A stretch of DNA of 14,086 nucleotides from JAWVZH01 sp033722295 (GCA_033722295.1 JAWVZH010000079.1:1-14086), one strand, 5' to 3'; counted from the stretch's first letter, positions 6,480 through 14,086 are shown. Notes: generated by a model not told the origin, from the letters alone. A program made the numbers and translations.

Positions 6480-6572
6480 ATGCCAAGCGGTAAGAAGAGA
6501 AAGAGACATAAAATAGCCACGCATAAGCGTAAAAAGAGGCTAAGAAAAAACAGACATAAGAAGAAAAGATAA
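6480..6572 (+). CDS. 30-aa basic ribosomal-type protein, AURKAIP1/COX24 (mS38/bS22-like)
   Basis: A complete short reading frame (ATG to TAA, 30 residues) of extreme composition: 20 of 30 residues are Lys, Arg or His. It begins MPSGKKRKRHKIATHKRKKR and ends RLRKNRHKKKR. The motif KKRKRHKxxxHKRKKRLRKNR resembles the C-terminal domain of mitochondrial mS38 (AURKAIP1/COX24) and the tiny mycobacterial small-subunit protein bS22. Both are embedded in small-subunit rRNA close to the decoding region. Homologous ORFs of about this length are commonly annotated as AURKAIP1/COX24-domain proteins in Bacteroidota. It is likely a 30S-subunit component. Its position between the TPR gene (18 nt upstream) and the RNase G/E gene suggests co-transcription. 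Standard gene callers can miss it because of its size. Family assignment is by eye and ribosome association is inference. Confidence 0.78.
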   Translation: MPSGKKRKRHKIATHKRKKRLRKNRHKKKR

Positions 6573-6730
6573 TAACTAGGAGCTGCAGAGTGGGGGCGAA
6601 AAACGCCAGTAAACCATGGTGGATTAAGATCATGCTTTACACCGCAAATAAAAAGTACACTCCTATTATTAGCTTTCTCCTGGCGAGTTGATCTCGCCTC
6701 TGCATAGCGGTTCTTGAAAAGAAAGTAGCC
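6573..6730 (+). promoter_or_regulatory. structured leader between the 30-aa ORF and the RNase G/E gene
   Basis: A 158-nt non-coding stretch with two clean hairpins: GGCG-AAAAA-CGCC (6595-6607) and GGCGAG-TTGAT-CTCGCC (6682-6698). The second ends 32 nt before the GTG start. Neither is followed by a U run, so they are not intrinsic terminators. In E. coli, RNase E mRNA is autoregulated through cleavage of its own structured 5' UTR, and a comparable role is possible here but unproven. A weak TAnnTTTG-like TAGCTTTC occurs at 6669-6676, and a local promoter cannot be excluded. Confidence 0.4.
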
Positions 6731-8281
6731 GTGAAAAAAGAGCTGATCATTAATTCCACACCAAGTGAGGTGGAAATTGCGATGCTCGAGGGCGGTAAGC
6801 TGGTGGAATTACACCGGCAAAAGACAGATACTAAATTCAGTGTCGGGGATGTTTTTTTAGGTACTATTAAGAAGACCATGCCCGGACTGAATGCTGCATT
6901 CGTAGATATCGGTCATAGGAAAGACGCCTTCCTGCATTACACGGATTTGGGACCTACCTTGAGGTCGCTTCTCAAATTTACAGAGCTGTCCATGAAAGGA
7001 AAGCTCTCCACATCCCGACTCGATAACTTCAAACGGGAACCGGAAATCATAAAGACAGGCAAGATCAATCAGGTCCTCAGCAAGAGACAAAATGTTCTCG
7101 TCCAGGTCCTCAAAGAACCGATCTCTACGAAAGGGCCCCGGTTGAGTTGCGAATTGACCATACCTGGAAGATATATGGTGATGACACCATTCAGTGACAT
7201 CATCGCCATCTCCAAAAAGATATCCAATAAAGAAGAACGCAAAAGGCTTCAGCTTCTCGTGGAAAGCATCAGGCCCAAGGGTTTCGGACTGATCGTCAGA
7301 ACAGCTGCAGAAGGAAAGAAGGTAGCAGACCTACATGAGGAACTGAGGAATCTACTGGACAAGTGGAACAAGATCCATCTTCAATTAAAAGAAGCACGTC
7401 CACCCGTAAAGTTGTTGAGCGAAGCAGACAAGGCCTCTACTTTGCTGAGAGATGTGGTCAATGACTCTTTCAACAACATTGTGGTCAATGACAAGGAATT
7501 GTACTCCAATGTAAAAGACTACCTTGAAAACGTTGCACCGGACAAGATCAAGATCGCCAGTCTGCACAAATCAAAAAGACCTGTTTTCGACAGTTACTCC
7601 GTCAACAGACAGATAAAATCTTCCTTCGGGAAGACCGCTACCATGTCGAGTGGGGCTTACCTGGTGATCGAACATACTGAAGCCATGCACGTCATCGATG
7701 TGAACAGTGGCCCCAAACATCACCGCAATGACCAGGAAGAGGCAGCGATAACGGTCAATCTCGAAGCAGCAGAAGAAATTGCCCGCCAGTTGCGCCTGAG
7801 AGACATCGGAGGGCTGATCATTATCGACTTCATCGATATGCGATCTTCCAAAAACCGTAAAAAACTGCTTACCTCCATGAGAAACTTCATGAAGGCGGAC
7901 AGAGCACAACATACGATCCTGCCTCTGAGCAAGTTCGGCCTCATGCAGATCACACGGCAACGTACGCGTCCCGAGGTTAAGATCGATACATCTGAAAAAT
8001 GTCCAACATGCGGGGGAACAGGAAAGACAAATGCTTCCGTACTGATCCTGGACGATATAGAGAGAGATCTGGAATACATCGTTACTTCCAGGCCTGACGC
8101 CACCATTTCCCTGAAAGCTCACCCTTTCGTCAATGCTTATCTTTCCAAAGGATGGTTAGGCAAGCGATGGGAATGGTACAGGCGGTTCAATAAGTGGATC
8201 CGTATCTCTGAAGATCCCGATTATGGACTTCTGGAATACCGGTTTTTCGATCATAATGACGATGAGATAAGATTAAATTAA
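6731..8281 (+). CDS. rng: ribonuclease E/G family endoribonuclease
   Basis: A 516-residue RNase G-type protein without the long disordered C-terminus of RNase E. It cleaves single-stranded AU-rich RNA and would act in rRNA maturation and mRNA decay. The start is GTG and gives the expected N-terminus MKKELIINSTPSEVEIAML. An S1-type RNA-binding domain begins near residue 38 (VGDVFLGTI) and includes NAAFVDIG (54-61), with an extra segment of about 35 residues after FLHYTDLGP. The two metal-binding catalytic aspartates are D323 (VIDVNSG) and D366 (IIIDFIDM), spaced 43 residues apart as in E. coli RNase E D303/D346. The zinc-link cysteines are C424 and C427 (CPTCGGTGK), again at the E. coli spacing. 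The enzyme therefore appears complete and active. The gene follows the 30-aa ribosomal-type ORF. Confidence 0.95.
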   Translation: MKKELIINSTPSEVEIAMLEGGKLVELHRQKTDTKFSVGDVFLGTIKKTMPGLNAAFVDIGHRKDAFLHYTDLGPTLRSLLKFTELSMKGKLSTSRLDNFKREPEIIKTGKINQVLSKRQNVLVQVLKEPISTKGPRLSCELTIPGRYMVMTPFSDIIAISKKISNKEERKRLQLLVESIRPKGFGLIVRTAAEGKKVADLHEELRNLLDKWNKIHLQLKEARPPVKLLSEADKASTLLRDVVNDSFNNIVVNDKELYSNVKDYLENVAPDKIKIASLHKSKRPVFDSYSVNRQIKSSFGKTATMSSGAYLVIEHTEAMHVIDVNSGPKHHRNDQEEAAITVNLEAAEEIARQLRLRDIGGLIIIDFIDMRSSKNRKKLLTSMRNFMKADRAQHTILPLSKFGLMQITRQRTRPEVKIDTSEKCPTCGGTGKTNASVLILDDIERDLEYIVTSRPDATISLKAHPFVNAYLSKGWLGKRWEWYRRFNKWIRISEDPDYGLLEYRFFDHNDDEIRLN

Positions 8282-8341
8282 TTTCCAGCTTGGTCCAACT
8301 TAGGGATCATATGGGTATAATAGCCTTATTTTCCTTTTGAT

Positions 8342-9439
8342 ATGTCGGAACAGCACTCAGATGTAGTCGTGGTTTGTATACTCAACTGGGGTCTGGGACA
8401 TGCTACTCGCTGCATACCGGTCATCAATCGATTGAGGGAAAAGGGTAAGAAGGTGATACTCGCCTCTGATGGCCGTGCTTCTCAACTTCTTAAAAAAGAA
8501 TTTTCAGATGTAGACCTGATAGAGTTGCAAAGCTACAGTGTTAACTATCCGTTCCGAAGTATGATACTCAATCTGATGTATCAATGGCCGGGAATAGTTT
8601 ATGCCATGATCAGAGAGCACTTTCAGGTGCGCAGGATCGTCAGAGAGCATGCCCCGAGTCTGATCATTTCGGACAACAGGTACGGGTGCTTTCATTCGTC
8701 CGCCTACAATGTCTGCATCACACATCAGATCAATCCGCCGACAAGAACCATATTATTTGATTTCCTTGGCCGGTTGATCAGTCGATTACTATTGAAAAAT
8801 TTCCAACGCGTCTGGATCCCTGATGATCCCGCTTTTGGCCCGCTGAACGGCAAGATGGTCTCATCACCCCCTTCACATTCAAGATTCATAGGTTTCATCT
8901 CGCGGTTTCAAAATTTGTATCAAAAACAGAGTCCCGTTGCAGACATCCTGGCCGTATTATCAGGTCCCGAACCGGCAAGAACAAGGTTTGAAAAAAAAAT
9001 AATCCGGCAACTCGAGGATTCAGGCTTGACCTACAAACTTGTCAGGGGCAAAACCGAAGGCCAATCGGTTTGGAAGGACATAGGAAAAAACGGGAGAGCC
9101 ACCGACTATTTAACCAGCGATCAACTCCTCCGGGAACTGCTGAGTGTGAGAATGGTGGTCAGTCGCAGTGGATTCAGCTCACTGATGGATTATTTGAGAC
9201 TCGGCGTCGGCGCACTCGTTATTCCTACACCCGGTCAATATGAACAGGAATATCTCATTGAAAGACTCCCTGAGGATGGATATTTAATGGGCCAGTCAGA
9301 AAAAGATATGGATGTACTTTCTGCTTATGACCAGTTGAAAGCAGTACGAGCCATTATGCCATATCGCAGCGATCTGCTGTCTAAAGAGTTGGCAATTACG
9401 CTTTCCGGCTCTGAGCGCCCTATCCTGGCTTCAGAATAA
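8342..9439 (+). CDS. two-domain (GT-B fold) glycosyltransferase
   Basis: A 365-residue putative nucleotide-sugar glycosyltransferase of the MurG/GT28-like, Glyco_trans_1_3-type group. The N-terminal acceptor domain opens with VVCILNWGLGHATRC (10-24), whose glycine-rich GLGHA loop is typical of GT-B enzymes. The C-terminal donor domain has VVSRSGFSSLMDYLRLG (272-288) followed by PTPGQYEQEY (295-304), a pattern seen where MurG-like enzymes bind the nucleotide sugar. There is no signal peptide or clear membrane segment, so it should be cytoplasmic or peripheral to the inner membrane. Donor and acceptor sugars cannot be read from the sequence, and no other envelope or polysaccharide genes are nearby. 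It starts 60 nt after the RNase gene on the same strand. The gap holds no terminator-like hairpin, and a TATAAT-like stretch is present around 8316-8321. Confidence 0.85.
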   Translation: MSEQHSDVVVVCILNWGLGHATRCIPVINRLREKGKKVILASDGRASQLLKKEFSDVDLIELQSYSVNYPFRSMILNLMYQWPGIVYAMIREHFQVRRIVREHAPSLIISDNRYGCFHSSAYNVCITHQINPPTRTILFDFLGRLISRLLLKNFQRVWIPDDPAFGPLNGKMVSSPPSHSRFIGFISRFQNLYQKQSPVADILAVLSGPEPARTRFEKKIIRQLEDSGLTYKLVRGKTEGQSVWKDIGKNGRATDYLTSDQLLRELLSVRMVVSRSGFSSLMDYLRLGVGALVIPTPGQYEQEYLIERLPEDGYLMGQSEKDMDVLSAYDQLKAVRAIMPYRSDLLSKELAITLSGSERPILASE

Positions 9440-9464
9440 TTATCCATCTCTGACCAAAAATTTT

Positions 9465-9482
9465 TAGTTGTATATGCAACTA
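9465..9482. promoter_or_regulatory. near-perfect palindrome, candidate MarR operator
   Basis: TAGTTG-TATATG-CAACTA has perfect 6-bp arms, and the central ATAT is also symmetric, so 16 of 18 positions obey dyad symmetry. It lies 26 nt upstream of the marR-type start codon. The size, AT-rich centre and TTG/CAA arms are typical of MarR-family operators. The first TTG could double as the -33 element, so binding would repress the downstream efflux operon. Confidence 0.65.
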
Positions 9483-9508
9483 TATAGTACTTATCCTGTT
9501 GCACAAAT

Positions 9509-9961
9509 ATGTCCTCGAAAGAACCTCAACAATTCGAGTTGGTCAAGACCATTGGGAAAACATTCAAGATGTTGACCATGACCTTACGTGATGAAATGAA
9601 AGCGAAGGGGTTGAACATTACCAGACAGCAAGGCATGTTGCTCAGAAGACTGAATATACAGAGCGGCATCATCCAAAATGAACTGGCCTGGATCACAGAG
9701 AGGGATAAAACCAGTCTGGCCAGGCTGATCACCAAAATGGAGAAGAACGGTCTGGTATATCGCAAGGTGGATGAGAAGGATAAGCGCGCAAAACGTGTGT
9801 TCATCACGGAGAAGGGGCGGATCCTGACCGAAAAGATCAATAAGATCCTGTCCGACCTGTTCCTGAAATTTCAACGCGGACTGAAGGAGAACGAAATCGA
9901 TATCACCATGAATACTCTGCAAACCATTCAGAATAACCTCGACAACGATTTTGAAATATGA
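9509..9961 (+). CDS. MarR-family transcriptional regulator
   Basis: A 150-residue winged-helix repressor. The N-terminal dimerisation helix (about 8-33) leads into the DNA-binding core: helix 55-62 (IQNELAWI), recognition helix around KTSLARLITKMEKNGLV (67-83) and the wing RKVDEKDKRAKRVF (85-98). This is the classic MarR DxRxxR-like wing, with K90-D91-K92-R93 at the conserved spot. The C-terminal helices (about 101-148) complete the dimer interface where ligands usually bind. Its stop overlaps the adaptor start (ATGA), so regulator and pump are translationally coupled. The likely role is to repress its own operon and release on binding a toxic compound. The palindrome 26 nt upstream is the obvious candidate site. 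Confidence 0.93.
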   Translation: MSSKEPQQFELVKTIGKTFKMLTMTLRDEMKAKGLNITRQQGMLLRRLNIQSGIIQNELAWITERDKTSLARLITKMEKNGLVYRKVDEKDKRAKRVFITEKGRILTEKINKILSDLFLKFQRGLKENEIDITMNTLQTIQNNLDNDFEI

Positions 9962-11067
9962 GACAGATCATCTTGACAATACTTGGGATCGGCATAATGG
10001 TAGCCGCTTTTTTTATTACAAGAAATCTGATGAATTCAGCCGATGAGAAAATTCCGGCCATAAAGGCTAAAACCACAAAGGTCTATACCATGCCTGTGGA
10101 GAACGAACCCGTTGAAATTTCAGTGGAAGTCAACGGCAGACTGGAAGCGATCCAGAAGATCGACATATTCTCGGAAGTGCAGGGCGTATTTTCATCAGGT
10201 AGATTATTCAGGCCCGGCACCTATTACAACAAAGGAGACCTTCTTATCTCAGTGGACAGACAGGAAGAACTGGCAGGGCTAAAAGCACAGCGAGCCTCGC
10301 TTCTCAATCAGATCGTTCAATTCCTTCCGGATATTAAATTCGACTACCCTGAAGAATATGAGAAATGGGCCGGTTATGTGGCTGACTTTGATCTTGAAGC
10401 TCCCGTCCAGGAACTCCCACAGGCCAATTCCGAAAGGGAAAAGTTCTTCATTGCCGGCAAGAACATAGCTTCAGTTTATTACAACATAAAAAATCTAGAA
10501 GCACGGTTGTCAAAATTCAGGGTCTACGCACCATTTTCAGGCGTTTTAACGGAAGCTCTGGTCCAGCCAGGTGCTCTGATCCGGCCGGGACAAAAGATCG
10601 GCGAACTGACCAATCAGTATAACTTTGAATTGGAACTGCCCATCAGGGAGGAATACGCTGACATGGTGGAAATAGGGACAAAGATCAAATTGATGTCAAA
10701 GGATGAAAACGAGGCGGTGATAGAAGGAACCGTTGTCCGGATAAACCCTGTGGTAGATCCCGGCAGTCAGTCGATCAATACATATGTGAGGGTGACAGGT
10801 AAAAAACTCAAGGAGGGTATGTACTTCACTGCCCAATTACCTCTGGAACCGGTGGAAGATGCCATGGAAATTGACAGAAAACTATTGGTTCAAAATCAAT
10901 TTGTTTTCGGGGTCGAAGATTCGACCCTTGTAACTTATGAGGTCATACCGAGACATTACAAACAGGAAACGGTCATAGTTACAGGACTGGAGCAAGGCAG
11001 CCGCATCCTCGCGCGCATGATACCTGCTGCAAGAGAGGGTATGAAAGTTGAAATTGTAAGCGAATAG
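9958..11067 (+). CDS. RND efflux periplasmic adaptor (membrane fusion protein)
   Basis: A 369-residue HlyD/AcrA-type adaptor that would link the inner-membrane pump to an outer-membrane channel. Residues 3-20 form an N-terminal hydrophobic segment (signal or anchor). No lipobox cysteine is present, so it is probably membrane-anchored or signal-peptide-cleaved rather than a lipoprotein. The split lipoyl domain is seen at GRLEAIQKIDIFSEVQGVF (60-78) with the matching half YAPFSGVLTEALVQPGALI (190-208). Between them, in place of a long regular coiled-coil hairpin, is a segment with LPDIKFDYPEEYEKWAGYV (123-141), a variant I associate with Bacteroidota adaptors. The beta-barrel domain follows (about 215-290). 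The gene overlaps marR by 4 nt and is 3 nt from the permease gene. Confidence 0.92.
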   Translation: MRQIILTILGIGIMVAAFFITRNLMNSADEKIPAIKAKTTKVYTMPVENEPVEISVEVNGRLEAIQKIDIFSEVQGVFSSGRLFRPGTYYNKGDLLISVDRQEELAGLKAQRASLLNQIVQFLPDIKFDYPEEYEKWAGYVADFDLEAPVQELPQANSEREKFFIAGKNIASVYYNIKNLEARLSKFRVYAPFSGVLTEALVQPGALIRPGQKIGELTNQYNFELELPIREEYADMVEIGTKIKLMSKDENEAVIEGTVVRINPVVDPGSQSINTYVRVTGKKLKEGMYFTAQLPLEPVEDAMEIDRKLLVQNQFVFGVEDSTLVTYEVIPRHYKQETVIVTGLEQGSRILARMIPAAREGMKVEIVSE

Positions 11068-11070
11068 GCC

Positions 11071-14000
11071 ATGAAGAAGATCATTAGCTATTTCATAAAG
11101 TATCCTGTTTCCGTCAATGTCATGTTGCTCGCTTTTGTGATATTCGGAACCTTCGGAGCTCTCAATCTAAAATCATCATTCTTTCCACTTGCTCCGCCCA
11201 ATCAGATCTTCGTGGAGATCACATACCCGGGAGCTTCACCTTACGAGATAGAAGAGGGCGTGGTCTTGAAAATTGAAGAAAATCTTCGCGGACTGGTGGG
11301 CGTAGAGCGCATTACATCGGTTTCCCGGGAAAATTCGGCCACGATAACAGTTGAAACCTACAGGGATTATGATATCGACGTCATACTTCAGGATGTAAAG
11401 AATGCTGTGGACCGCGTTCCCTCATTTCCAGTCGGCATGGAACCTCCTGTGGTCTACAAGGCAGAGAGTATCCAGGAGGCCATTTCAATGACATTGAGCG
11501 GTGAAAATGTCAATCTGAAAACATTGAAAGAAAAGGCTCGTGAGGTTGAGGACGACCTGCGCAAGATAGAGGGGATCACTCAAATAGCACTCTCGGGTTT
11601 CCCGGAGGAAGAGATCGAAATTGCTGTCAGGGAAAATACGCTGAGAGAATATGACCTTACCTTCGAAGATATCCGACGGGCGGTGGCTCAGGCCAATATT
11701 CTTACCACAGGAGGTAATATCAGGACCAGTACGGAAGATTATCTGATAAGGGCGTCTAACAAGGTATATTACGCGGATGAGATGGATATGATCCCTGTCA
11801 AGACCGATCCTTCGGGCCGCATCATACGATTAATAGACATTGCCAAGGTCCGCGACAGATGGTCTGAAACTCCTGAAAAGACCTATTTCGATGGTAAGGA
11901 GGCGGTAAGGATAGAAGTAAGCAGTACGAATAACGAAGATCTTATTGCTGCCGCCCAGGCCGTCAATGAGTATATCGACAGATTCAATCAGGAAAACCCA
12001 GGACTTTCACTTGACGTCACCCGGGACGCCTCAATCGTCCTGATACAACGGACACAACTTCTGGCTGAGAACGGTCTTATAGGGATATGTCTTGTGCTGT
12101 TATTACTCTCGATTTTCCTACGTCCCAGGCTGGCGCTTTGGGTGGCTATCGGATTGCCCATTTCATTTTTCGGAATGTTCATTTTTGCCGGTTCTCTGGG
12201 AGTCACCATCAATGTATTATCACTTTTTGCGATGATCGTAGTTATCGGTATCCTGGTCGATGATGGCATAGTAATATCAGAGAATATCTACCATCACTAT
12301 GAGAAAGGCAAGTCACCAATCCAGGCCGCGATAGATGGCACAATGGAAGTTTTGCCACCTATCGTTTCAGCCATATTGACGACCATCGTGGCCTTTGGTA
12401 CCTTCTTCTTTCTTGATGGCCGGGTCGGCACTTTCTTCGGAGAAGTTTCTACTGTAGTGACATTGACGCTTTCTATTTCGCTTATAGAGGCGTTGATCAT
12501 CCTGCCCTCTCACCTGGCGCATTCAAAAGCACTTACGCCAGGCGTAAAAAAATTCAAGATCAACGACATGGCAGATGACCTTCTGGTTTGGGTGAGGGAC
12601 AATATCTACGTTCCACTTCTGCGATTCTCTCTTAAATACAAAGTCTTGGCCATTGCGGTACCAACAGCGATTTTTGCATTGACCATCGGAAGTATCGGCG
12701 GAGGAATAATTAAAACAACTTTCTTCCCGGCTATCTCCAGTGACAGGGTTCAGATCACCTTACGTATGCCACAAGGCACCGATGAAACGATAACCGACTC
12801 ACTTTTACAGATTATTGAAAAAAGCGCTATAACTGTTGGTGATTCATTCAATCAGATACAAACCGGCAATAAAGATGTTATTGAAAGTATCATAAGAGAA
12901 ATAGGCCCCGGTAGTTCATCAGGAAGTCTGCGGGTCAATCTCCTTCCCGGAGAAGAAAGGGATTTCGGGGCGGCTCAGATTGCCAATGCGATACAGGAAG
13001 AGGTCGGCCCCATATACGGGGTAGAAAGCCTTGAATATTCATCAGGGACCAATTTCGGAGGAAAGCCTGTGGCTGTCTCACTGAGCGGCGAGAATATAGA
13101 GGAACTTAAAGCCGCGAAAAAGGAATTGCGTGAGGCGCTTATCGACGATCCGAAGCTAAAAGATATTACCGATAATGATCCTCAGGGAATCAAGGAGATC
13201 AGATTAAAACTTCGCAATGAGGCTTATCTCCTGGGGCTGACCTATGACAATGTGGCGTCACAGGTAAGAGCGGGGTTTTTCGGCGCTCAGGTCCAGCGGC
13301 TGCAAAGAGGCCGTGACGAGGTCAAGGTGTGGGTAAGATATGACGAGACCAACAGGAGCAGTCTGAGGGACCTTGAGGACATGTATCTCCAGACTCCAGG
13401 CGGTGAAAAAGTCCCGCTCAGTGAGGTTGCTACCTATGACATACAGCGTGGAGAGGTGGCGATCAACCACCTTGACGGTGAAAGACAGATCACAGTATCT
13501 GCAGACCTTAAGGATCCCAAGGAAAGCGCCACGGATATGATCGATAATGTACGTGAAAATGTCATGCCGGATATCCTTGCCAAATATCCAACGGTAAAAC
13601 CTCTTTACGAAGGTCAGAACCGAGAGGCCTCCAAAGTTTCCAATTCCGCAAGAAAGGTGATCCCTGTGGTCCTATTCCTGATATATGGGATCATCGCCTT
13701 CACCTTCAGGTCTTACAGCCAACCGATTTTATTGATCATGATGGTACCACTAAGCCTGATCGGTGTGGCCTGGGGGCATTGGCTTCATGATTTTGCGATC
13801 AACATATTATCATGGCTGGGCATCATCGCCCTGATAGGTATTATGGTCAATGATGGACTCGTCCTGATCGGCAAGTTCAATGGGTTCTTAAGGGACGATC
13901 TTTCATTCCGTGATGCACTGGTGGAAGCTGGAAGATCCAGATTCCGGGCAATCTTCCTGACCTCAATCACGACCATCGCAGGACTGGCGCCCCTCATGTT

Positions 14001-14086
14001 CGAGACCAGTCGGCAGGCTCAATTCCTGATACCGATGGCCATTTCAATATCCTATGGCATATTCATCGCTACATTCCTCACCCTGT
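11071..14086 (+). CDS. RND efflux permease (AcrB/HAE-type), C-terminus cut by right edge
   Basis: The frame is open without interruption for 1005 codons and continues past the window; relatives are about 1020-1060 aa, so little is missing. It is the proton-driven inner-membrane pump of the tripartite system. The start MKKIISYFIKYPVSVNVMLL carries TM1, then the porter domain. Around residues 331-410 lie several TM segments, including GILVDDGIVISENI with the paired aspartates D397-D398 that match AcrB D407-D408 in TM4. The second half repeats the architecture, with IGIMVNDGLVLIGKF (922-936) in TM10. There the AcrB proton-relay lysine (K940) position is Asn927, followed by Asp928, a pattern known in other RND subgroups. 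Substrate cannot be inferred. No outer-membrane factor gene is visible before the window ends. Confidence 0.95.
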   Translation, partial: MKKIISYFIKYPVSVNVMLLAFVIFGTFGALNLKSSFFPLAPPNQIFVEITYPGASPYEIEEGVVLKIEENLRGLVGVERITSVSRENSATITVETYRDYDIDVILQDVKNAVDRVPSFPVGMEPPVVYKAESIQEAISMTLSGENVNLKTLKEKAREVEDDLRKIEGITQIALSGFPEEEIEIAVRENTLREYDLTFEDIRRAVAQANILTTGGNIRTSTEDYLIRASNKVYYADEMDMIPVKTDPSGRIIRLIDIAKVRDRWSETPEKTYFDGKEAVRIEVSSTNNEDLIAAAQAVNEYIDRFNQENPGLSLDVTRDASIVLIQRTQLLAENGLIGICLVLLLLSIFLRPRLALWVAIGLPISFFGMFIFAGSLGVTINVLSLFAMIVVIGILVDDGIVISENIYHHYEKGKSPIQAAIDGTMEVLPPIVSAILTTIVAFGTFFFLDGRVGTFFGEVSTVVTLTLSISLIEALIILPSHLAHSKALTPGVKKFKINDMADDLLVWVRDNIYVPLLRFSLKYKVLAIAVPTAIFALTIGSIGGGIIKTTFFPAISSDRVQITLRMPQGTDETITDSLLQIIEKSAITVGDSFNQIQTGNKDVIESIIREIGPGSSSGSLRVNLLPGEERDFGAAQIANAIQEEVGPIYGVESLEYSSGTNFGGKPVAVSLSGENIEELKAAKKELREALIDDPKLKDITDNDPQGIKEIRLKLRNEAYLLGLTYDNVASQVRAGFFGAQVQRLQRGRDEVKVWVRYDETNRSSLRDLEDMYLQTPGGEKVPLSEVATYDIQRGEVAINHLDGERQITVSADLKDPKESATDMIDNVRENVMPDILAKYPTVKPLYEGQNREASKVSNSARKVIPVVLFLIYGIIAFTFRSYSQPILLIMMVPLSLIGVAWGHWLHDFAINILSWLGIIALIGIMVNDGLVLIGKFNGFLRDDLSFRDALVEAGRSRFRAIFLTSITTIAGLAPLMFETSRQAQFLIPMAISISYGIFIATFLTL

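Noticed and set aside
6595..6607. Hairpin GGCG-AAAAA-CGCC as an intrinsic terminator after the 30-aa ORF
   Set aside because: The stem is only 4 bp and is followed by AGTAAACC rather than a U run, so it is listed as leader structure instead.
7571..8122. 183-codon open frame on the minus strand opposite the RNase G/E gene
   Set aside because: The plus-strand frame has intact catalytic and zinc motifs. The antisense translation has low-complexity, Cys/Phe/His-scattered content and no recognisable domain, so it is a shadow frame.
11071..14086. Possible frameshift or pseudogene in the RND permease, because no single closed frame is present
   Set aside because: I translated the frame in sections through to the right edge. 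It stays open with continuous RND motifs, and only the stop lies outside the window.
1..14086. CRISPR array, insertion sequence, prophage or defence island
   Set aside because: No spaced direct repeats, transposase, integrase, terminal inverted repeats or defence-type domains were seen on either strand. The identifiable genes are housekeeping, efflux or metabolic.

Overview
The window looks like ordinary chromosomal DNA from a member of the Bacteroidota. This rests on family-level clues. The HU-like protein has the arm variant without the intercalating proline. A 30-residue AURKAIP1/COX24-type basic protein sits just before an RNase E/G gene. There is a small stand-alone RRM protein, start codons lack Shine-Dalgarno sequences, and one clear TAnnTTTG-type -7 box is present. 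Genus-level placement cannot be made from sequence alone. I see no phage, transposon, CRISPR, tRNA or rRNA.

Layout. Everything left of about 5.15 kb is on the minus strand and everything right of about 5.37 kb is on the plus strand, with a 227-bp divergent intergenic region between. Minus strand, read right to left: yicC, gmk and apaG form a tightly overlapping operon (YicC-type RNase, guanylate kinase, ApaG). Next come an RRM RNA-binding protein with a strong intrinsic terminator, a DinB-like metal-binding-fold protein, a two-TM protein of the DUF6141 type, a RhlE-type DEAD-box RNA helicase, and the 5' end of a DsbA-like thioredoxin-fold gene that leaves the window.

Plus strand: an HU-family protein, a membrane-anchored TPR protein (14-nt overlap), a 30-aa ribosomal-type basic protein and an RNase E/G-family ribonuclease form one co-directional block. 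A two-domain glycosyltransferase follows. The last group is a MarR regulator, an RND periplasmic adaptor and an RND inner-membrane permease. These three are translationally coupled or nearly so (ATGA overlap, then a 3-nt gap), and the permease runs off the right edge.

How they fit together. Much of the window concerns RNA and ribosome function (helicase, RRM protein, YicC, RNase G/E, the mS38/bS22-like peptide) plus nucleotide supply (Gmk). The right end is a self-contained efflux operon with a near-perfect palindrome in front of marR that is a good candidate operator. No new multi-gene system is evident. The items most worth a second look are the 30-aa basic ORF, the palindromes upstream of the RRM, helicase and marR genes, the structured leader before the RNase gene, and residue substitutions in HU (arm Pro to Ile) and in the RND permease (proton-relay Lys to Asn).
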